Below are positions 35,335-44,664 of a stretch of DNA of 45,924 nt, one piece after another. The DNA lies in NCBI GenBank assembly GCA_030065935.1, contig JASJCP010000057.1:1-45924 (forward strand). Reading direction: 5' to 3'. Source of the DNA: Xenococcaceae cyanobacterium MO_167.B27 (GTDB lineage Bacteria > Cyanobacteriota > Cyanobacteriia > Cyanobacteriales > Xenococcaceae). The notes under the pieces are model-generated. The model was given only the letters and a program-made list of their open reading frames with translations, did no database searches and was not told the origin of the DNA. Numbering within the stretch: the stretch's first letter is position 1; every line of letters starts with the position of its first letter. Position numbers and translations under genes: made by a program.

Positions 35335-35583
35335 ATGTGTATTTGTGTTAACTGTTACTTTGTTGATCGTTGTGAAACTTACCACGCAGTAGAAGCTCAA
35401 CACCAACAACCTCATCTTACCGATAATCCAGATTTTGAAGCTAAAGAACCCACCATCAATGTTAATATCCGCACACAAGATGATGTGATCGAGATGGAAT
35501 GGGATGTAGTAGGCTGTCTAAGCTTTCTTAAAGAGACTGGTAAATGGGCAAAACTCCGCCCAGGAGAGGCTATTCCTACTTAA
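35335..35583 (+). CDS. ycf34: Ycf34 family protein
   Basis: 82 aa with the diagnostic N-terminus MCICVNCYFVDRCETYHAVE, giving Cys2, Cys4, Cys7 and Cys13. The Synechocystis homologue binds an iron-sulfur cluster and affects photosynthetic electron transport (established for the family). It has the normal family length. The C-terminus reads EMEWDVVGCLSFL...WAKLRPGEAIPT. The start is well supported by conservation. Encoded alone, divergent from cca. Its presence supports a cyanobacterial or plastid origin. Confidence 0.92.
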   Translation: MCICVNCYFVDRCETYHAVEAQHQQPHLTDNPDFEAKEPTINVNIRTQDDVIEMEWDVVGCLSFLKETGKWAKLRPGEAIPT

Positions 35584-35642
35584 ATCATTATTTTTAAGAT
35601 GTGAGCGAAAAATCCTCTCGCCTTTATTATTATCTCGACTTA

Positions 35643-35662
35643 TAGTAACTTATAAGTTACTA
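35643..35662. promoter_or_regulatory. Perfect 20-bp palindrome upstream of the toxin gene
   Basis: TAGTAACTTATAAGTTACTA is self-complementary over all 20 bases and ends 8 bp before the toxin ATG (35671). Toxin-antitoxin operons are usually autoregulated by the antitoxin binding a palindrome at the promoter. The downstream antitoxin has a helix-turn-helix, so this is the likely operator (inference). Confidence 0.65.
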
Positions 35663-35670
35663 ATTTTGAG

Positions 35671-36449
35671 ATGAAAGTCCAAGAATATATTAGAGAGGAT
35701 GGCTCAAATCCTTATCAAAAATGGTTTGATAGTCCAGACCCCGAAGCTGCTGCAAAAGTAACAGTAGCTAAAACTCGTTTAGAGTTAGGCAACACCTCAA
35801 ATATTAAATGGTTTGATGGAATTGGTGAATACAGGATTGATTGGGGACCCGATTATCGAATATATCTAGCACAAGATGGCAAGCAACTTTTGAACCTCCC
35901 TTCGCGGGACGCGAGGGATTCCCATATAGACTCTTATCTAGATACAAGGTACGAATGCTATGTACCCCCGACAGACCGCCATTACTGGGCTGCTTGTTTA
36001 ACGTTCACGGGCGCACCGACCGCAAACGGATCTAAATTCTATTTTAATTTTTGGCTGTGCTTTCAAGCTAAACCTAATTACCAGTCGCGTCACCATTACA
36101 ATTTCGCTTGGCGATATTTGTCCCGACGATCTGAGGTAAGGGAAGCCAATCCCCTTAATATTTACTGCGCTTTACCGCTCTTTGCTATTGTACAACGATT
36201 GAAACTCTTGATGAATGAGGATACTAAGTCAAAATTGTAAACTTATGACCGAAAAGTTATCGCGCTCGTTCTCTCACCGCAGGTGCGCGGAGCGACCCCA
36301 TCGCGGGACGCGAGGGTCTTCCCACTCGCAAGATAATCTTGTTTGGTGGCGGGACAAAGAAAAAGCAGCAAGCTGATATTGCTAGAGCCAAAGCACTATA
36401 CCAAGAATACAAACAGCGTCAGAAAAAATCAAAAAAGAAAAAAAGCTAA
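35671..36449 (+). pseudogene. RelE/HigB-type toxin gene split by an insertion
   Basis: The first 73 codons (35671-35889) read MKVQEYIREDGSNPYQKWFD ... RIDWGPDYRIYLAQDGKQL, the start of a RelE/ParE-superfamily (HigB-like) toxin. The open frame then runs into foreign sequence. The missing end, IILFGGGTKKKQQADIARAK ... EYKQRQKK, lies at 36333-36446 with a stop at 36447. Joining 35889 to 36333 gives CAA CTT ATA ATC TTG in one frame and a 111-residue toxin of normal length. As it stands the toxin should be inactive. The antitoxin follows 6 bp after the stop. A 189-aa ORF called through the insertion (35671-36240) is a hybrid, not a native protein. Confidence 0.85.
35890..36332 (-). mobile_element. 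443-bp non-autonomous IS200/IS605-related insertion
   Basis: Read on the minus strand, a left end with GGGAAGACCCTCGCG resembles the sequence before the intact tnpB (44470 region). A decayed tnpB tail follows (GTCGGTGCGCCCGTG encodes VGAPV, shared with that gene near 45795), ending AVGAPVNVKQAAQ. Then come a right end with AGTAATGGCGGTCTGTCGGG and a terminal CCCTCGCG/CGCGAAGGG hairpin. There is no target duplication, as expected for single-strand IS605 transposition. It has no open transposase, so it must have moved using enzymes in trans. Its borders are fixed by the restored toxin frame. Confidence 0.75.
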
Positions 36450-36455
36450 TTACAG

Positions 36456-36782
36456 ATGTCGATAACTAGAGATTTCAAAGATACAATTAATGCTAGAGTT
36501 CAAAGAGAACCTGAATTTGCCAAAGCTTTACTAGACGAAGCTGCTTCTCTCTTTCTTAACGGTGAACCAGAAACAGCAAGACTGATCTTAAGAGACTTGG
36601 TAAATGCTACTACAGGCTTTGAAAAGCTAGCTGATGAAACTTCATTACCAAGCAAGAGTTTGCACAGAATGTTATCCGCAAAGGGTAATCCGACAATGAA
36701 TAACTTAACTGCTATTTTTACTGTTTTACGCAAACAACTCAATGTAAACTTAGAGGTTCATACTGTTTCCTCTCATTCTTAG
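36456..36782 (+). CDS. HigA-like helix-turn-helix antitoxin
   Basis: 108 aa: MSITRDFKDTINARVQREPE, ALLDEAASLFLNGEPETARLIL, then a helix-turn-helix in FEKLADETSLPSKSLHRML and the tail SAKGNPTMNNLTAIFTVLRK. This is the typical antitoxin/regulator partner of HigB-like toxins, in toxin-first order. It starts 6 bp after the toxin stop. It remains intact although its toxin is broken, so it may survive as a plain transcriptional regulator acting on the palindrome at 35643-35662 (inference). Confidence 0.82.
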   Translation: MSITRDFKDTINARVQREPEFAKALLDEAASLFLNGEPETARLILRDLVNATTGFEKLADETSLPSKSLHRMLSAKGNPTMNNLTAIFTVLRKQLNVNLEVHTVSSHS

Positions 36783-36883
36783 TTTGATTAAAGAACAAGT
36801 TTGTTACAAGAATAGTAACGTCTTATCTATTTATCTAAGAAAGCGGACATACTTGATTTGTAGTAGATTGGACGTTACAAATC

Positions 36884-37774
36884 ATGAATTATTCGAGTCT
36901 TGAGAATTCTAAGTTTAGAATTCCGATCCTTTTCAAGGATGCTCGTGATTATCAGATTGCTTTTTTAGGTTGCTTTCTGGTATTGGGTATTAGTACCAGA
37001 GATTGGACTCTGAAACCTGGTTTAATAGTTGCAACTGTTGTTAGTTGTGTCTTAACTCAGTGGTTGCTTTCTACTGTAGTTGAATGTAATAGACAGGAAG
37101 ATTTTAGTTTTAGTAATTATCAGGTTTTTACTGCTCCTAAAGTGCTAAATTCCCTTCGTAGTGCTTTGATTACCGCTTTAGGATTGTGTTTATTATTGCG
37201 AGGAAATAGCTATCAGACAATGATTCTGGCGGGAAGTTTTGCGATCGCCAGTAAGTTTCTATTTCAATTTCACAGCAAGCACTTTTTTAATCCAGCCAAC
37301 TTCGGTATTATCTCTGCTTTGATCTTAACTAATGATGCTTGGCTCTCCCCTGGACAATGGGGTACAGATTGGTGGTATTTATTGTTATTTGCAGGTTTAG
37401 GGGGAATAGTCCTGAAAAAAGTAGGTCGTTGGGCTACTTCTGTCACTTTCTTTATAACTTACGCCAGTTTAGAAGCGATACGTAACTTCTGGTTAGGTTG
37501 GAGTTGGGATGTTTGGGGACATCAGTTAACTAGCGGAAGTTTGTTGTTATTTGCTTTATTTATGTTGAGCGATCCGCGATCCATTCCCAATGCAACTATA
37601 GGGCGTTTGTTCTGGAGTATTGCGATCGCTATTGTGACTTTTATCTTACAGGATTATTTTTATCTTTCTTCCGCTATTTTCTGGGCGTTATTTATTATTT
37701 CTCCTCTTACTATTCTGTGTGATTATTTCTGGTCTGCGCCTAGATTTATGTGGAATAAGACAGCAATCACCTAA
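36884..37774 (+). CDS. RnfD/NqrB-like membrane protein
   Basis: 296 aa, about nine hydrophobic segments. It resembles the flavin-anchored NqrB/RnfD membrane subunit family (FKDARDYQIAFLGCF start, HFFNPANFGII, LGGIVLKKVGRWATS, FALFMLSDPRSIPN). Cyanobacteria commonly carry this as a single-gene homologue without the other Rnf/Nqr subunits, next to a DUF2330 gene, as here. No other rnf gene is in the window, so a complete ion-pumping complex is not implied. Function is unknown, possibly membrane redox or cofactor handling. Confidence 0.8.
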   Translation: MNYSSLENSKFRIPILFKDARDYQIAFLGCFLVLGISTRDWTLKPGLIVATVVSCVLTQWLLSTVVECNRQEDFSFSNYQVFTAPKVLNSLRSALITALGLCLLLRGNSYQTMILAGSFAIASKFLFQFHSKHFFNPANFGIISALILTNDAWLSPGQWGTDWWYLLLFAGLGGIVLKKVGRWATSVTFFITYASLEAIRNFWLGWSWDVWGHQLTSGSLLLFALFMLSDPRSIPNATIGRLFWSIAIAIVTFILQDYFYLSSAIFWALFIISPLTILCDYFWSAPRFMWNKTAIT

Positions 37775-37875
37775 TCACTAAGAAGGAGGAATTATGAGGG
37801 ATGAAGGATGAAGTAGCAAGTAGCAACTAACAACTAACAACTAACAATCACCAATCCCCAATGAGGTATTAAAAC

Positions 37876-39222
37876 ATGAAATTAATTAGAGTATTACTGT
37901 CTCGGTTATTAATTGCGATCGCTATTTTAGGTTTTACTATTCAACCAGCACAAGCTTTTTGTGGTTTTTATGTGGCGAAAGCTGATAGCGATCTTTACAA
38001 TCAAGCTTCCCAAGTTATTATTGCTAGAGATGGACAAAGAACTGTTTTAACTATGGCGAATGACTATCAGGGAGAGGTTAAAGATTTCGCTCTGGTTGTT
38101 CCTGTTCCTGTTATCCTGCAAGCAGAACAAGTCCATGTCAATGAAGCCAAAATTATTAAAAGACTGGATGATTTTAGCGCACCAAGACTAGTAGAATATT
38201 TTGACCCTAATCCTTGTCAACTGTATAGGATACAACAAGATGCGTTAGAGTCTTCTAGCTTACCATCTCCCCAATCCGCTCAAAGAAGGGAATTTAAAAC
38301 TGATTTGGGAGTAACAGTAGAGGAAGAATTTTCCGTTGGAGAATACGATATTGTCATCCTCAGTGCGAAAGAATCTGATGGTTTAGAGACTTGGCTAATT
38401 CAGAATGGTTATAAGATTCCTCGGGGTGCAAAGAAATTATTACAACCTTATATCAAGCAAAAGCTAAAATTCTTTGTAGCCAAAGTCAATCTAGAAGAGT
38501 ACGACAGTCAAGGATTTAATAAGCTAAGACCAATTTCTATGGCTTATGAATCTCCTAAGTTTATGCTACCAATTCGCTTAGGAATGATGAACGCTCAAGG
38601 CGATCAAGACTTAATTGTTTATTTGCTATCTCCTAAAGGTCAAGTAGAACTAACTAACTATCGCACTGTCAAAGTTCCTTCCAATGTTGACATTCCCGAA
38701 TTTGTCGAAAAAGAATTTAAAGATTTCTACACCACCATGTTTCAGAAATCCTATGAAAAAGAAAATAAACAAGTAGCCTTCCTAGAATATGCTTGGGATA
38801 TGGGTAGTTGCGATCCTTGTTCTGCCCAGCCCCTAAATAGAGAAGAATTAAAACAAGCTGGCGTATTCTGGCTCAATTCTCCTACTCCCGCACCTGGTAA
38901 TCGAGTTTTTCCTCGTAACAGCAATGTCTTTATCACTCGTCTTCATGTACGCTATACCCGTGATAAATTTCCCGAAGACTTGCGCTTCCAACAAACAGGA
39001 AACCGTCAACTATTTCAAGGGCGTTATGTAATTCGTCATCCCTATCGCGAAGCCATTACCTGTAATGCTGCTCCAAAGTATCAACAATCAGTAAAAGAGC
39101 GACAAGAAAAAGAAGCAGAAACTTTAGCCAATCTTACAGGATGGAATATTAACGATATTCGGGCAAAAATCGATTTTGTCGAAGCTAAAACCGTCCCCTG
39201 GTGGCGCAATCTCTGGAATTAA
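37876..39222 (+). CDS. DUF2330 family exported protein
   Basis: 448 aa with a clear signal peptide (LIAIAILGFTIQPAQAF) before CGFYVAKADSDLYNQASQVI. Family features include TVLTMANDYQG...FALVVPVPV, YDIVILSAKESDGLETWL, PIRLGMMNAQGDQDLIVYLLS, a Cys pair in MGSCDPCSA, and RLHVRYTRDKFPEDLRFQ. The function is unknown. The product is probably periplasmic or lumenal with disulfides. It follows the RnfD-like gene in the same direction. The 101-bp spacer contains low-complexity gatgaag/aactaac repeats, and the association of these two families is common in cyanobacteria. Confidence 0.85.
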   Translation: MKLIRVLLSRLLIAIAILGFTIQPAQAFCGFYVAKADSDLYNQASQVIIARDGQRTVLTMANDYQGEVKDFALVVPVPVILQAEQVHVNEAKIIKRLDDFSAPRLVEYFDPNPCQLYRIQQDALESSSLPSPQSAQRREFKTDLGVTVEEEFSVGEYDIVILSAKESDGLETWLIQNGYKIPRGAKKLLQPYIKQKLKFFVAKVNLEEYDSQGFNKLRPISMAYESPKFMLPIRLGMMNAQGDQDLIVYLLSPKGQVELTNYRTVKVPSNVDIPEFVEKEFKDFYTTMFQKSYEKENKQVAFLEYAWDMGSCDPCSAQPLNREELKQAGVFWLNSPTPAPGNRVFPRNSNVFITRLHVRYTRDKFPEDLRFQQTGNRQLFQGRYVIRHPYREAITCNAAPKYQQSVKERQEKEAETLANLTGWNINDIRAKIDFVEAKTVPWWRNLWN

Positions 39223-39230
39223 TCCCGTAG

Positions 39231-39334
39231 GGTGGGCATCGCCCACCTTACTTCTTTATTTGTGTTTATCCCTGTAAAGACTGTGGATGAGCGCGAAAAG
39301 CAATAACGGTGGTTGGACATGGTGAGCCACCGTT
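39231..39334 (+). terminator. Two hairpins after the DUF2330 gene
   Basis: GGTGGGC/GCCCACC with a 3-nt loop (39231-39247) and AACGGTGG/CCACCGTT (39305-39312 and 39327-39334). The first is 8 bp after the stop and belongs to a dispersed hairpin type common in cyanobacteria. It lacks a strong T-run but is positioned as a terminator. Confidence 0.45.
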
Positions 39335-39492
39335 TTGACTTATGCAAAAAGTATAATAATTCCCTAGGGTGAATCCAACTAAAATCCTAAGTAAATAGCC
39401 TAATATCTAGTTGATTTTTCCCTACAATAAAAAGAGAGCCTACAAAAAAAGCTCCCCTCAAAAAAATAAAACTCTAATAGGATTATAACGAA

Positions 39493-39762
39493 ATGTCTAA
39501 TACAGATACAAGATGGGAACAAGCCTTATTAAACAAAGTAACTAGCAATGGCGAAAGAATTGCTGTCATTGAAAGGGATATTAAAGATATTAAAGACGAT
39601 ATTAAAGATATTAAAGACACAGTATCAAACTTGGATAACAGATTATCTGGTATAGAAAAATTAATAGATGATGTCAGAAAAATTCTTAAGTGGATTGTTG
39701 GAGGTATAGGCGCAATAATTCTTTCTTTAATTGCTAACTTTATTTATGGAAATTTCATCTAA
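39493..39762 (+). CDS. Small coiled-coil protein with a C-terminal membrane anchor
   Basis: 89 aa. Residues about 10-65 are a heptad-rich coiled coil built on near-exact repeats DIKDIKDDIKDIKD. Residues about 66-86 are one hydrophobic segment (ILKWIVGGIGAIILSLIANF). The architecture recalls small haemolysin-XhlA-like and phage or envelope coiled-coil proteins, but no function can be assigned. At the DNA level attaaagatattaaagac is tandemly repeated with an 18-bp period. No convincing ribosome binding site is visible (aggattataacga precedes the ATG). Confidence 0.6.
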   Translation: MSNTDTRWEQALLNKVTSNGERIAVIERDIKDIKDDIKDIKDTVSNLDNRLSGIEKLIDDVRKILKWIVGGIGAIILSLIANFIYGNFI

Positions 39763-39813
39763 ATTAAAGCTTCTGGTACATAGTCAGGATTAAGAACTAT
39801 TTACCCCAAAAAT

Positions 39814-39838
39814 GCGATCGCAAAAAAATAGCGATCGC
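39814..39838. terminator. Paired HIP1 octamers between convergent genes
   Basis: Two GCGATCGC sites (39814-39821 and 39831-39838) separated by AAAAAAATA can fold into an 8-bp hairpin. They lie between the stops of the small coiled-coil gene and thiC. A bidirectional terminator role is plausible but unproven. Confidence 0.35.
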
Positions 39839-39862
39839 AAAAACAACTTCTAAGATATGTTT

Positions 39863-41242
<1,380 letters not shown>

Positions 41243-41253
41243 TCAATAAACAG

Positions 41254-41327
41254 CTTCCCTACGCTGGTGCTAACCAGTCCAGGTTCTAAGGGTTTATCTC
41301 AGCCTCAAGCATTAGGCACCCCTAGCT
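41254..41327 (-). ncRNA. TPP (THI-box) riboswitch
   Basis: On the minus strand, starting near 41327, the sequence reads CTAGGGGTGCC, GAGGCTGAGATAAACCC, TTAGAACCTGGACTGG and GTTAGCACCAGCGTAGGGAAG. These are the conserved elements of the thiamine pyrophosphate aptamer (P1 GGGG...CCC, CTGAGA, ACCTG). It lies 20 bp upstream of the thiC start, so it probably acts by sequestering the translation start. The expression platform is not resolved. Confidence 0.95.
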
Positions 41328-41351
41328 ATGGTTTAGGATTGTAGCATTTAA

Positions 41352-42695
41352 TTAAGAAAACATAAGAACAAATGTTAAACAGTAAAACCAGGTACTAACT
41401 ACTATCATCAAAGGTACAACAAAACTAGCTTTAGCCTCTGATAAATTTAGAATCTGAGTACAACCAGTATAGAGAGTCAAAAGACAGTAAAAACCACCAA
41501 AGATTAGTAACGATATCACTAAAATAATTTGTGAGAGGGAAATTAGTCCTATTAGCAGGAAGGATAACCCCAAAGGGAATAGGGACGCACCAGCTATAAA
41601 AGCATCTGCAATAAAGTTACCAGGGTTACGCATCAACACTCTAACAACTCCTCCCATAAGAGTTAATGCCAAAAAGGGTACAGCATTAAGCATTAGTAGA
41701 GAAACCCAAGAAGGGTTTTGAGACTCCCAAAAAGGATAAGTTGCGATCGCAGCACAGAAATCAAAAATCAAACCATAGGCTATTCCTACTCCTAAAGTTT
41801 GAGTATTAGAAAGACGGACAAAAGCAGGATGTAATTCTCCTTGGGGATTGAATAGATACATACTCGCAGTCTTAAAACTATTTTGTATAGCTTTTAAACA
41901 TTGCCCAACAAGATTATTAAATTGCCAATTAACTTTAGTTAAGCTGCTAATATTTTGTTTAGTCAGAAGATAAGCGTTTTGATTCCCTTCGGCGACAAAT
42001 AAGTCTCCTGCAATTTGTAAATCTTCGATCGCCCGTAAAATTTCTTTGATATCCCGATAAGCTATTCCTCGATAATAATAGGCTTGGGCGTAATTTGGCT
42101 CTTGACGAATTGCCTCACTATAAGAGTCTATTGCTCCTTGAATATAACCCAAACTATAACGCGCTCTTCCTTGATAATAAAAAGCTTTAGCCACAGAGGG
42201 GTTAATTGTAATTATTTGATAACAATCATCTAAAATCTTTTGATGATCTCCTAGCTTATAGTGCATTTCGCAACGCTTAAGATAAGCGTCTATAAACCTA
42301 GGATCGATTTGGATCGCTTTTGTATATTCAGCGATCGCATTTTGATACTGCTTCTTTTGGGATTTTATGATTCCTTGATAATAAAACCTTTGGGCAGGAG
42401 TAGTAGATTCAGATGATGATTGCTTTTTTACGGAAGTTTTGGGATTATTGTTGTGATTTTTACCATATCGGGGTCTGTAATGATCGCGATCGTAACGACG
42501 ACGCTTTTTCTCGTCTGATAATACTTCGTAAGCTTGAGAGATTTGCTTAAACTTTTCTGTAGCTTTAATATTATTCGGATTGAGGTCGGGGTGATATTTC
42601 CGAGCCAAACGACGAAATGAGGTTTTAATATCTTCTAGAGTTGCATCTGGCGATAATTCTAAAATAGAGTAGTAATCCTGAGATTGTCCCATCAT
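41352..42695 (-). CDS. DnaJ-domain TPR membrane protein
   Basis: 447 aa. The N-terminal J domain is at residues about 6-72 ([33 protein letters not shown], described in parts), with the HPD motif needed to stimulate DnaK. A basic linker precedes about four TPR repeats (about 103-235: [60 protein letters not shown], ...[16 protein letters not shown]). Then come a spacer and a C-terminal hydrophobic domain of four or five membrane segments (about 310-446, Yip1-like). There are no zinc fingers. It is likely a membrane-bound co-chaperone that recruits Hsp70 to clients held by the TPRs. Confidence 0.85.
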   Translation of the reverse strand: MMGQSQDYYSILELSPDATLEDIKTSFRRLARKYHPDLNPNNIKATEKFKQISQAYEVLSDEKKRRRYDRDHYRPRYGKNHNNNPKTSVKKQSSSESTTPAQRFYYQGIIKSQKKQYQNAIAEYTKAIQIDPRFIDAYLKRCEMHYKLGDHQKILDDCYQIITINPSVAKAFYYQGRARYSLGYIQGAIDSYSEAIRQEPNYAQAYYYRGIAYRDIKEILRAIEDLQIAGDLFVAEGNQNAYLLTKQNISSLTKVNWQFNNLVGQCLKAIQNSFKTASMYLFNPQGELHPAFVRLSNTQTLGVGIAYGLIFDFCAAIATYPFWESQNPSWVSLLMLNAVPFLALTLMGGVVRVLMRNPGNFIADAFIAGASLFPLGLSFLLIGLISLSQIILVISLLIFGGFYCLLTLYTGCTQILNLSEAKASFVVPLMIVVSTWFYCLTFVLMFS

Positions 42696-43010
42696 TGAAC
42701 GAAATAATTGCTCTTGCCAGCTTTAAAGAATAATCTTTAAGACACCTGATTCTATAGGAGATTATCCGCTTATCCTAATCTTAATTCAAGAAAGTCTTAA
42801 GAATTTTGGTGCTTCAGTTACAATATTTGAAGTTTACCAGTAATTCTAAGTAAAAATACCCAAGCTTACAATAAATATTAAGAGGCTCTGATTTTGGATT
42901 ATTTTGGGTTGCTTACAAAAGATAAAAATTGTTGTTAAGCTAATCTATCTAGGAATTTTTCTGCCGAAAAATTGCTTCAACACTTATTTTAATGTCATAT
43001 TCTCCGCTAT
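42696..43010. other. Divergent promoter region between DnaJ-TPR and MFS genes
   Basis: 315 bp between divergent starts, so it should hold both promoters. It is AT-rich. No hairpin, repeat or convincing -10/-35 pair was identified. Confidence 0.4.
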
Positions 43011-44384
43011 ATGAGAATTTTTTTAACTGTTTGGATTGGACAAGTCATCTCGCTCTTTGGCTCTAAGCTATCAGAGTTTGCTTTAGGGTTTTGGATTTTG
43101 GAACAAACCTATAGAGATACTGGTGCAATTAGCCAATTTGCCCTTATTATTCTTCTAATATACTTACCCAAAGTCGCTATATCTCCTATTGCTGGAGTAC
43201 TGATAGACCGTTGGAATCGTCGTTCTGCCATGATTCTCAGTGATAGTGCTACAGGGATTGTAGCTTCTATAGTTATGATACTGGCACTATCGGATAAGTT
43301 AGCAGTTTGGCATATCTATTTAGCCGTAACTGTTACTTCTACTTTTAATGCTTTTCAACTCCCTGCTTACACAGCAGCGATCGCCCAACTTGTTCCCCAT
43401 AAACAGTATAGTCGTGCTAATGGCATGGTACAAGTTTCCAATGGCATAGCGAAAGTTGCTTCTCCTTTCATTGCGGGAATCCTGATGAAGCTAATTGCTT
43501 TAGAAGGGATTTTAACTATCGATCTGATAACCTTTGTGGTCGCTATTGTCACTTTAATCAGTGTCCGTTTCCCAAGGGTCAAGAAAATGCGGAAACGGCG
43601 ACAAGCAACAATGAAGAGCTTGTTGACAGAGACAATATTAGGTTGGAGATATATCGCCGTTAAACCTGGTCTATCAAAGCTACTAACTTTTATTGCTATT
43701 AGTTACTTCACCACAGGAATGCTAGAAGTTATCCTTTGGCCTTTACTCTACGAACCCAATTCTACACAAAGATTAGGTACAGTCTTATCTATTGGCGGGT
43801 TTGGTGTTTTAGTGGGTAGTGTTTTAATGAGTATCTGGGGAGGTTCAAAAAACCGTGTTCAAACTATTATCATTTGTGTGGCTGTTCAAGGCATAGTAAT
43901 TTTAACTGCCAGCTTAAAAATTTCTCTTATCGTGATGGCAATAGGAATTTTTATATATCTATTTTGCTATCCAATTATTATTAGTTCTAATCAAGCAATT
44001 TGGCAAAGTAAAGTTCCTTCTCATCTCCAGGGTAGAGTCTTTTCTTTACAGCAAAGTTTAGAAAGAGGATTAGCTATTTGTGCTTATTCTATAGCTGGAC
44101 CTTTAGTAGATAGGGTCTTGAATCCTTTAATGGCAGAAAATGGATTACTAGCTAATAATATTGGTAAATTTATCGGTGGAGAAGCAGGGGAAAATCAAGG
44201 GATTGCCCTTTTACTGCTATTACTCGGAATTTTAAACTTATTAACAGTTATTCTAGCTTATCAAGAACCCCGGCTACGCTTTTTAGAACAAGAATTACCT
44301 GATCGCCATTGGTCACCAGTTAAGGAGATCGGTAATTTGTCAACAGTGGTGAACAATGAGGTAAAACTCAATCCAGACAAGTAG
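43011..44384 (+). CDS. MFS efflux transporter
   Basis: 457 aa with about 12 hydrophobic segments. It resembles the MFS_3 / macrolide-efflux group. It begins LTVWIGQVISLFGSKLSEFALGFWI, has motif A in GVLIDRWNRRSAMI between helices 2 and 3, and has LPAYTAAIAQLVPHKQYSRANG-type sequence after helix 4. A second half repeats the pattern (VLVGSVLMSIWGG, QAIWQSKVPSHLQGRVFS). It likely exports a hydrophobic compound using the proton gradient, with substrate unknown. It is not adjacent to a recognisable biosynthetic partner. Confidence 0.85.
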   Translation: MRIFLTVWIGQVISLFGSKLSEFALGFWILEQTYRDTGAISQFALIILLIYLPKVAISPIAGVLIDRWNRRSAMILSDSATGIVASIVMILALSDKLAVWHIYLAVTVTSTFNAFQLPAYTAAIAQLVPHKQYSRANGMVQVSNGIAKVASPFIAGILMKLIALEGILTIDLITFVVAIVTLISVRFPRVKKMRKRRQATMKSLLTETILGWRYIAVKPGLSKLLTFIAISYFTTGMLEVILWPLLYEPNSTQRLGTVLSIGGFGVLVGSVLMSIWGGSKNRVQTIIICVAVQGIVILTASLKISLIVMAIGIFIYLFCYPIIISSNQAIWQSKVPSHLQGRVFSLQQSLERGLAICAYSIAGPLVDRVLNPLMAENGLLANNIGKFIGGEAGENQGIALLLLLLGILNLLTVILAYQEPRLRFLEQELPDRHWSPVKEIGNLSTVVNNEVKLNPDK

Positions 44385-44429
44385 TTAAGCAATTCCTTTT
44401 CTAATGAGCAAAAGGGGAAAACTAAACCG

Positions 44430-44664
44430 AGACGATGCCACGGACATCTTTATCATTCTTCCGTGAGAAGACCCTCGCGGGACCGCGACGGGACTCCCGC
44501 GTATAAACACTTGGGGTTTCCCCAAGTGACAGCCCCTCATGAATCACGGGCAAGAATTATTTTTGAAGCGTAAGAGATGTAAGGAAATTTTTACAATTAA
44601 TAAACTATGCTTGTAAAATATGTAGTAGAATAAATGATAACAACAAAGCGCGTTCTTGGTCGTA
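44430..44664 (+). mobile_element. Left end of an IS200/IS605-type TnpB element
   Basis: Upstream of the intact tnpB there is gaagaccctcgcgggaccgc, matching the left end of the insertion at 35890-36332. A perfect 9-bp hairpin CACTTGGGG/CCCCAAGTG with a TTT loop (about 44508-44528) follows, then gaatcacgggcaagaattat. Subterminal hairpins of this type are bound by the Y1 transposase TnpA, which is not present here. The exact left cleavage site cannot be fixed from one copy. Confidence 0.55.

Noticed and set aside
35671-36240. 189-aa protein starting as a toxin
   Set aside because: After residue 73 the sequence is translated transposon DNA; the real toxin C-terminus lies at 36333-36446.
36884-37774. 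Complete Rnf or Nqr ion-pumping complex
   Set aside because: Only an RnfD/NqrB-like subunit is present, with no other rnf/nqr gene nearby.
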